Assembly: GCA_964346475.1 (NCBI GenBank)
Contig: CAYFUM010000009.1
Coordinates: 1-45,508 of the forward strand
Length of the DNA: 45,508 bases
Reading direction: 5' to 3'
Origin: DTU036 sp964346475
Lineage (GTDB): Bacteria > Bacillota > Clostridia > Peptostreptococcales > Acidaminobacteraceae
In this document: positions 41,016 to 45,508 of the stretch, piece by piece
Position numbering within the stretch: position 1 is the stretch's first letter
How the letters are laid out: each line of letters begins with the position of its first letter
Program-made: the position numbers and the translations under genes
The notes under the pieces: generated by a model
The model's database searches: none
What the model saw: only the letters and a program-made list of their open reading frames with translations
Told to the model about the DNA's origin: nothing

Positions 41016-41776
41016 CTCAGAGGGTTTTAGAGGATTATATTGATACGTGGATAGCAATTAATAGGCAGAAGAGACAGCTTCCAGACTATTGGAGAGAGAG
41101 TCAGGTGGCCTTTTTATCCTGTGATAATCCTGGAATTCCCAGGCTCAGGGAGTTGGTCAGGGAGGACCATCTTCTGCCTGAGGACTTGATGGAGGGTGCC
41201 AAGAGCATTATTTGTTTTTTTCTTCCCTTTAAAAAGTGGTTGGGAAAGACTAATCTTGCTGGTGACTATGCTTCTGCTGACTGGGCTGGGGCTTATACCT
41301 GGACTAATAAACTGGCCATTGAGCTAGGGGAGGCCCTTATAGAATTCCTTAAAAAAGAGGGAATAAAGGCTGTTTATCCCTATGAAGCAGTGGTCTTCAG
41401 TGAAGAAAACCCTAGAAGTCGGTGGTCCCAGCGTCATCTGGCCTATTTTGCAGGTCTAGGAAGCTTTGGAATTAATAACCTTCTTATCAGTAAAAAAGGT
41501 TCTATGGGTCGCTATTTTTCAATAGTTACTGACATGGAAGTGGATGAAGAGGCGGAGGTTGCTCCTGAATACTGTCTCTACAAGGTGAATAAGTCTTGCC
41601 GGGTTTGTATAGATAGGTGTAGCTTTGACGCTCTGAGTTTGGATGGTTTTGATAGGTTTAAGTGTCTAGAGCAGCTTAATATCAACAAGAAAATACTTGG
41701 GGCCAGCGTCTGTGGCAAGTGTGCTGTGGCTCTACCCTGTTCCTTTAGAGTCCCAGGGGATCTCTCTCATACTTAG
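41009..41776 (+). CDS. QueG-like iron-sulfur protein (4Fe-4S double cluster)
   Basis: A protein of 255 residues related to epoxyqueuosine reductase QueG but shorter than that enzyme (about 300-380). The N-terminal half resembles the cobalamin-binding domain: SIICFFLPF, DYASADWAGAYTW, ARSRW-like PRSRWSQRHLAYFAGLGSFGINNLLISKKG. The C-terminal part has CLYKVNKSCRVCIDRCSFDAL and VCGKCAVALPC, which supply cysteines for two clusters. C-terminal HEAT repeats of QueG are missing. A role in queuosine synthesis is not certain; many clostridial paralogues have no known function. The start is GTG 41009, overlapping the hydrolase gene. Confidence 0.83.
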   Translation: MVAQRVLEDYIDTWIAINRQKRQLPDYWRESQVAFLSCDNPGIPRLRELVREDHLLPEDLMEGAKSIICFFLPFKKWLGKTNLAGDYASADWAGAYTWTNKLAIELGEALIEFLKKEGIKAVYPYEAVVFSEENPRSRWSQRHLAYFAGLGSFGINNLLISKKGSMGRYFSIVTDMEVDEEAEVAPEYCLYKVNKSCRVCIDRCSFDALSLDGFDRFKCLEQLNINKKILGASVCGKCAVALPCSFRVPGDLSHT

Positions 41777-41816
41777 GCCTCCTAGACCCTATAACTTTTT
41801 ACCTAGTCAGTGGGAC

Positions 41817-41916
41817 NNNNNNNNNNNNNNNNNNNNNNNNNNNNNNNNNNNNNNNNNNNNNNNNNNNNNNNNNNNNNNNNNNNNNNNNNNNNNNNNNNNN
41901 NNNNNNNNNNNNNNNN
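41817..41916. other. 100-base assembly gap (run of N)
   Basis: Exactly 100 N, the default for an unknown scaffold gap. Both flanks carry AGTGGGAC (41809-41816 and 41917-41924). True length and content are unknown. The missing part is between the end of the QueG-like gene and the ylxM promoter and may hold a terminator. Confidence 0.97.
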
Positions 41917-41973
41917 AGTGGGACCTCATTATCTAGATATGGAAAAACTCTTCATTGAAAGGCAAAAATTTTC

Positions 41974-42002
41974 TTGACAAACTAGTAGTAGTCGTGTATC
42001 AT
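41974..42002 (+). promoter_or_regulatory. Sigma-A promoter of ylxM-ffh
   Basis: TTGACA (41974-41979), a 17-base spacer and TATCAT (41997-42002). The expected transcript start lies near 42009, inside the inverted repeat that follows. Confidence 0.8.
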
Positions 42003-42003
42003 A

Positions 42004-42033
42004 CCCCTGTAAAGCAAAAAACCTTTACAGGGG
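42004..42033 (+). repeat. Perfect inverted repeat over the ylxM transcript start and ribosome binding site
   Basis: CCCCTGTAAAG (42004-42014) and CTTTACAGGGG (42023-42033) are exact complements, separated by 8 bases. The right arm includes the AGGGG ribosome binding site of ylxM, and ATTTTT lies between it and the ATG at 42040. It could be a DNA operator overlapping the start site, or an RNA hairpin that hides the binding site. The likely transcript start falls inside the left arm, so the RNA form would be partly truncated. Confidence 0.72.
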
Positions 42034-42039
42034 ATTTTT

Positions 42040-42360
42040 ATGGAACAGCTAAAAGAAATTTTTTATATGGATATTTATGGTGGTTTGCTGACAAAACATC
42101 AGCAGGATATATTGCGCATGGTTTTGATGGAGGATTACTCCCTGGCTGAAATAGCTGAAGAGCTAAATATAACAAGGCAGGGTGTCCATGACAGTGTGCA
42201 AAGGGGCCTGACAAAGCTCCAGTGGTATGAAGACCATCTGGGACTTTATAGAAAATATCTTCTTAGGATAGAAAAACTTAATGACATAATTGAGTTTCTG
42301 GGTGAAGATAGCATTTCCTCAGAGCTTATGGATTTACTCAAGGAAGTCATAGACATATAA
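42040..42360 (+). CDS. ylxM: YlxM, SRP-associated helix-turn-helix protein
   Basis: A small DNA-binding type protein of 106 residues of the UPF0122/YlxM family, which associates with the signal recognition particle in Gram-positive bacteria. A sigma-70 region 4-like helix-turn-helix covers about residues 15-65 (LTKHQQDILRMVLMEDYSLAEIAEELNITRQGVHDSVQRG). The C-terminal part is helical and acidic. It lies 10 bases upstream of ffh, the usual order. The leader repeat just before it could be a site for autoregulation, but that is not known for the family. Confidence 0.94.
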   Translation: MEQLKEIFYMDIYGGLLTKHQQDILRMVLMEDYSLAEIAEELNITRQGVHDSVQRGLTKLQWYEDHLGLYRKYLLRIEKLNDIIEFLGEDSISSELMDLLKEVIDI

Positions 42361-42370
42361 GGAGTTAAAT

Positions 42371-43720
42371 GTGTTTGGTGGATTAAGTAATAAACTCCAG
42401 ACCGCCCTGCATAAACTCAGCGGCAAGGGTAAGGTTAGTGAAAAAGATATAAAAGAAGTTATGCGGGAAGTCAGACTCTCCCTTCTAGAGGCCGATGTCA
42501 ACTATCGCGTTGTAAAGGATTTTGTAAAGAAGATTCAAGAAAGAGCACTGGGAGCAGAGGTAATGGAGAGCCTTACTCCAGGCAACCAGGTCATAAAAAT
42601 AGTAAGGGACGAGCTAACCCAGCTTATGGGTAGTACCAGCAGTAAGCTGACCTTTAACACCAATGGCCCCAGTATCTACATGATAGTGGGTCTCCAAGGC
42701 TCTGGTAAGACCACCAGTGGTGCCAAGCTGGCTGCCAAGCTAAGAGAAAGGGGCAAAAGGCCACTGCTCGTAGCCCTGGATATTTATAGGCCGGCGGCTA
42801 TAGACCAGCTGCAAGTGCTGGGTCGACAGCTGGATATTCCAGTCTTTTCCCTGGGAGACCAGAAATCTCCGGTGGATATAGCTAGGGAGGCTTTAGAAGA
42901 GGCCTATAGCACCAGCAGGGATGTGTTAATACTAGATACCGCAGGTAGACTTCATATTGATGAAGAACTTATGCAGGAATTAAAAGAGATAAAGACTGCC
43001 CTAAGACCCACGGAGATTATTCTAGTGGTAGATGCCATGGTGGGCCAGGACGCTGTCACGGTTGCTGATAGTTTTCATAAGCAACTTGGAGTTGACGGTA
43101 TTATCATGACCAAGCTTGATGGAGACACCAGAGGTGGTTCAGCTCTTAGCATGAAGGAAGTTACTGGGGCACCTATTAAATTTATAGGAACAGGTGAGAA
43201 GATAACAGGGGATACCCTGGAAGAATTCCATCCCGACAGGATGGCTTCTAGGATTCTTGGAATGGGCGATGTCCTTAGCCTTATTGAAAGGGCAGAAAAG
43301 AGCTATGATGCTCAAAAAGCCAAGGAACTTGAGCATAAAATGCGAGGAGAAGGACTGGATTTCAATGATTTCCTAGACCAGCTCCAGCAAATGCGGGAGA
43401 TGGGAGGCATAGGGGAGCTTTTAGCTATGCTGCCAGGCGTGGGCGGAAATATGAAGGCCATGAAGAACCTGGAAATGGATGATAGAGAGATAAAAAAGGT
43501 CGAGGCTATTATCCAGTCTATGACCCAGAAGGAAAGAAAAAATCCTGATTTACTAAATGCTAAAAGAAAACAGCGCATTGCCCAGGGCAGTGGAACTACA
43601 GTTCAGGATGTAAATAAACTAGTAAAACAATTTTCTCAAACAAGAAAAATGATGAAGCAGTTTACCAATATGGCAAAAAAGGGGAAGAATCCCTTCGGTG
43701 GATTTGGACTACCTTTTTAA
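42371..43720 (+). CDS. ffh: Signal recognition particle protein Ffh
   Basis: Ffh binds signal sequences and, with 4.5S/6S-type SRP RNA and FtsY, targets membrane proteins. The protein has 449 residues. The NG domain has the P-loop GLQGSGKT (107-114), DTAGR, and TKLDGDTRGG. The M domain with SRP RNA-binding and methionine-rich helices starts near residue 310 (MRGEGLDFNDFLDQLQQMREMGG) and ends with KKGKNPFGGFGLPF. The start is GTG at 42371 with GGAG upstream; an ATG at 42369 is in another frame. No SRP RNA gene is seen in the window. Confidence 0.97.
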   Translation: MFGGLSNKLQTALHKLSGKGKVSEKDIKEVMREVRLSLLEADVNYRVVKDFVKKIQERALGAEVMESLTPGNQVIKIVRDELTQLMGSTSSKLTFNTNGPSIYMIVGLQGSGKTTSGAKLAAKLRERGKRPLLVALDIYRPAAIDQLQVLGRQLDIPVFSLGDQKSPVDIAREALEEAYSTSRDVLILDTAGRLHIDEELMQELKEIKTALRPTEIILVVDAMVGQDAVTVADSFHKQLGVDGIIMTKLDGDTRGGSALSMKEVTGAPIKFIGTGEKITGDTLEEFHPDRMASRILGMGDVLSLIERAEKSYDAQKAKELEHKMRGEGLDFNDFLDQLQQMREMGGIGELLAMLPGVGGNMKAMKNLEMDDREIKKVEAIIQSMTQKERKNPDLLNAKRKQRIAQGSGTTVQDVNKLVKQFSQTRKMMKQFTNMAKKGKNPFGGFGLPF

Positions 43721-43724
43721 TAAA

Positions 43725-43741
43725 ATCCCGGGGCCCGGGAT
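43725..43741 (+). terminator. GC-rich palindrome after ffh (possible weak terminator)
   Basis: ATCCCGGGGCCCGGGAT is a near-perfect palindrome of 17 bases, 4 bases after the ffh stop, in a region otherwise rich in A and T. There is no T run after it, so it is not a standard intrinsic terminator. It may act as a pause or processing site between ffh and rpsP. I see no strong promoter in the 73 bases before rpsP. Confidence 0.35.
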
Positions 43742-43793
43742 ATAGTATGACTATAAAGCCATTAGGCGGGCCACATATATGAAGGAGGTATGC

Positions 43794-44045
43794 ATGGCAG
43801 TTAAAATTAGACTTAGAAGAATGGGAAATAAGAAACGACCCTTTTATCGTGTTATTGTTGCTGACTCTAGAAGTCCTAGAGATGGCCGTTTCATCGAAGA
43901 ACTCGGATACTTTGACCCACTTAGTGATCCTGTTAAACTGAAAATCGACAATGAAAAAGCGATTAAATGGTTAAAGGATGGCGCCCAGCCAACTGATAGA
44001 GCCAAGCTTCTGCTTAAGAAGAGCGGCGTTTACGAGGAGCTATAG
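43794..44045 (+). CDS. rpsP: Ribosomal protein bS16
   Basis: A small-subunit ribosomal protein of 83 residues starting MAVKIRLRRMGNKKRPFYRVIVADSR, typical bS16, with ELGYFDP and a basic C-terminus. I chose ATG 43794 and not the ATG at 43779. GAAGGAGGT at 43781-43789 is the ribosome binding site for 43794, and the shorter start agrees with the family. It begins the canonical rpsP-khpA-rimM-trmD-rplS unit. Confidence 0.96.
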   Translation: MAVKIRLRRMGNKKRPFYRVIVADSRSPRDGRFIEELGYFDPLSDPVKLKIDNEKAIKWLKDGAQPTDRAKLLLKKSGVYEEL

Positions 44046-44054
44046 GAGGGTTAG

Positions 44055-44282
44055 ATGTCTGAACTAGTACGCTCAGTCGTCCTGAAGATTGTTGAATATC
44101 CTGAGATGGTTAATGTTACTGAAGTTGAAAAAGATGGTGCAATTACAGTAGAAATCAGGGTGGCACCCGACGATATGGGCAGGGTAATAGGCAAGGGTGG
44201 CAGGGTAATCAATGCCATTAGAACTATTGCAAAAGCCAGTGCTTATCAGGATGATACCAAGGTATTTGTTGAAGTTTTATAA
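44055..44282 (+). CDS. khpA: KH-domain RNA-binding protein KhpA
   Basis: KhpA is an RNA-binding protein of 75 residues that works with KhpB in controlling cell envelope and division in Firmicutes. It is one KH domain with the GxxG loop in GRVIGKGGRVINAIRTI. Start ATG follows AGGAGGG. Its stop overlaps the rimM start by one base. Confidence 0.94.
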   Translation: MSELVRSVVLKIVEYPEMVNVTEVEKDGAITVEIRVAPDDMGRVIGKGGRVINAIRTIAKASAYQDDTKVFVEVL

Positions 44283-44752
44283 TGATACTCCTTGGAAAAA
44301 CCACTAAGACAGTTGGGCTTAAGGGCGAAATCAAGCTCTTTGTCCTAGAAGCAGATTTGCTAGAAGTTGGTAAAGACTATGAGCTTAAAGGTGAGAGTCA
44401 TAGGATAGAGAAAATCCGCTTTAGTAAAAATGCAGCAATTATTAAATTCTCTGATATTAACAGTATTGAAGAAGCAAGGCCCTATTTAAATCAGGATCTT
44501 TTCAGGAAAAAAGAGGATATTGACCTGGGGGAGGATGAGTTTTTCTATTCAGAGCTCCTAGGCCTCAGTGTCTATGATAGTAGTGGCGCCTTTCTTGGTG
44601 AAGTAGTGGATATCCTCCAACCTTCCCAGCAAAATCTTTACCTTATCAGAGGAGAAAAAGAATTTCTTTTACCGGCAGTGGAGGAGTTTGTCCTTTCCAT
44701 AGACCTGGTAAAAAGAGAAATGATTGTGTCTTTAATAGAAGGTCTTCTATGA
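44282..44752 (+). CDS. rimM: 16S rRNA processing protein RimM
   Basis: RimM helps maturation of the 30S head and binds uS19. The protein has 156 residues with an N-terminal beta-barrel domain (GKTTKTVGLKGEIKLF) and a C-terminal PRC barrel (FFYSELLGLSVYDSSGAFLGEVVDIL) with the PAVEEFV segment. It overlaps trmD by four bases and khpA by one, so it is translationally coupled in both directions. Confidence 0.94.
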   Translation: MILLGKTTKTVGLKGEIKLFVLEADLLEVGKDYELKGESHRIEKIRFSKNAAIIKFSDINSIEEARPYLNQDLFRKKEDIDLGEDEFFYSELLGLSVYDSSGAFLGEVVDILQPSQQNLYLIRGEKEFLLPAVEEFVLSIDLVKREMIVSLIEGLL

Positions 44753-45486
44753 AGTTTACAATAATAACCCTTTTTCCAGAGTTCTTTGAATCCTATTTGT
44801 CCATGGGGATTTTAAAAAGGGCTAGGCAGGAGGGCAATTTAGAAGTGGACCTTGTAAATCTCAGGGACTATAGCCTAGACAAGCATAAAAAAGCTGATGA
44901 CTATCCCTTTGGTGAAGGGCCTGGTATGGTGCTTATGGCCCAGCCAGCTCTAGACGCCTTAGAGGGGAGGAGTCATCCCAGGATTCATCTAAGTCCTAGG
45001 GGAAAGCTTTTAAACCAGGACATGGTAAAAAATCTGGCAAAGGAAGAAGAGATTACTATTTTGTGCAGTCATTACGAAGGAATCGACCAGAGGGTTATAG
45101 ATAGCGCTATTGACGAAGAAATTTCCATAGGAGATTATGTACTCTCAGGTGGAGAAATGGGTGCAATGATTCTCATGGATGCAATTATTAGGCTTGTGCC
45201 TGGTGTTATTGCCGATGCTTCGGTGGAAGAGGAGTCCCACGAGGATGGACTACTGGAATACCATCAGTATACTAGACCAAGGGTCTTTAGAGGTATGGAG
45301 GTTCCTGAAATACTTTTAAGTGGACACCATAAAAATATCCGCAGCTACCGCCTGGAAGAATCTATCAGGCTTACAATGTTAAGACGCCCTGATATGATTG
45401 AAAAGGGTCTAGCCAGTGGAAAGTATAATAAAGAAATAATAAAAATTATAGAGAAAATACGAGAGGAGGAAAGGAATGAATTATAA
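44749..45486 (+). CDS. trmD: tRNA (guanine-N1-)-methyltransferase TrmD
   Basis: TrmD methylates G37 of tRNAs reading C in the first position and prevents frameshifting. The protein has 245 residues. It has the knotted SPOUT core with SPRGKLL, CSHYEGIDQRVID and EEISIGDYVLSGGEMGAMILMDAIIRLVPGV. The C-terminal helical domain recognises tRNA. It overlaps rimM by four bases and rplS by eleven bases. Confidence 0.96.
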   Translation: MKFTIITLFPEFFESYLSMGILKRARQEGNLEVDLVNLRDYSLDKHKKADDYPFGEGPGMVLMAQPALDALEGRSHPRIHLSPRGKLLNQDMVKNLAKEEEITILCSHYEGIDQRVIDSAIDEEISIGDYVLSGGEMGAMILMDAIIRLVPGVIADASVEEESHEDGLLEYHQYTRPRVFRGMEVPEILLSGHHKNIRSYRLEESIRLTMLRRPDMIEKGLASGKYNKEIIKIIEKIREEERNEL

Positions 45487-45508
45487 TATCATCCGTGATC
45501 TCGAAAGA
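45476..45508 (+). CDS. rplS: Ribosomal protein bL19, start only (runs off the window)
   Basis: An ATG at 45476 follows GGAGGAAAGGA and opens a frame of 11 codons (MNYNIIRDLER) to the window end. It overlaps the end of trmD by 11 bases in another frame. The identification rests on the conserved rpsP-khpA-rimM-trmD-rplS order, and the first residues are compatible with bL19. Confidence 0.7.
   Translation, partial: MNYNIIRDLER

Noticed and set aside
41809..41924. Target-site duplication of a mobile element at the gap
   Set aside because: Only 8 shared bases at a scaffold gap with no terminal inverted repeats or transposase fragments; contig overlap is simpler.
41917..41973. T-box leader after the gap
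   Set aside because: AGTGGGACC only partly resembles the T-box core, no antiterminator or specifier stem is visible, and no aminoacyl or amino acid gene follows.
43779..44045. rpsP starting at the ATG at 43779
   Set aside because: GAAGGAGGT would lie inside the gene; it is the ribosome binding site for the ATG at 43794.

Overview
The window is an AT-leaning, gene-dense bacterial chromosome segment from a low-GC Gram-positive anaerobe. It most resembles Clostridia/Tissierellia (amino-acid fermenting relatives of Tissierella or Peptoniphilus). The evidence is the gene order yicC-gmk-priA-def-fmt-rsmB-prpC-prkC-rsgA-rpe-thiN-(rpmB)-yloU-fakA-recG-rsmD-coaD and ylxM-ffh-rpsP-khpA-rimM-trmD-rplS, strong GGAGG ribosome binding sites, sigma-A promoters, a Gram-positive LexA box, a split glycine dehydrogenase (GcvPA/GcvPB) and a selenoprotein gene. 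I cannot name a genus. No tRNA, rRNA, CRISPR array, insertion sequence or prophage was seen. One 100-base run of N (41817-41916) is a scaffold gap.

Layout. (1) 9-1610 minus: rqcH. (2) 1787-4193 plus: a small conserved protein of unknown function, the peptide/pyruvate-type transporter cstA, and a hidden 95-residue selenoprotein gene. That gene has an in-frame UGA (codon 33) followed at once by a SECIS-like hairpin, and a strong terminator closes the unit. A stop-to-stop ORF search does not show it. (3) 4378-13524 plus: a one-carbon operon, gcvT-gcvH-gcvPA-gcvPB-folD-fhs, followed without a break by a 2-hydroxyacid dehydrogenase, rlmN and a small P-loop protein. Together the first six carry glycine to methylene-THF, formyl-THF and formate plus ATP, or the reverse. 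(4) 13551-14237 minus: a SpoU-type RNA methyltransferase. (5) 14295-29093 plus: sixteen tightly packed genes. They start with a radical SAM protein and a small (p)ppGpp synthetase and run through yicC, gmk, priA, def, fmt, rsmB and the PrpC/PrkC phosphatase-kinase pair to thiN. The PriA keeps its fold and zinc sites but has lost every ATPase motif I can locate.

(6) 29116-29310 minus: rpmB, an inverted island with a divergent promoter pair. (7) 29423-34854 plus: yloU, fakA, recG, rsmD, coaD and a coiled-coil protein, closed by a nested bidirectional terminator. (8) 34907-36313 minus: a membrane protein with an EssB/YukC-like pseudokinase-type cytoplasmic half and an extracellular PKD-plus-jelly-roll half. 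(9) 36471-40029 plus: a YhaO/YhaN (SbcD/SbcC-like) nuclease-ATPase pair and a cation diffusion facilitator. (10) 40030-41776 plus: a promoter whose 17-bp spacer is occupied by a perfect LexA box. It drives an 85-residue protein of unknown function, a UPF0173 metallo-hydrolase and a QueG-like iron-sulfur protein. (11) 41974-45508 plus: ylxM-ffh with an inverted repeat over the ylxM leader and ribosome binding site, then rpsP-khpA-rimM-trmD and the first codons of rplS.

The observations most worth following are the cstA-linked selenoprotein, the ATPase-dead PriA, the LexA-controlled small gene, and the pseudokinase/PKD membrane protein.
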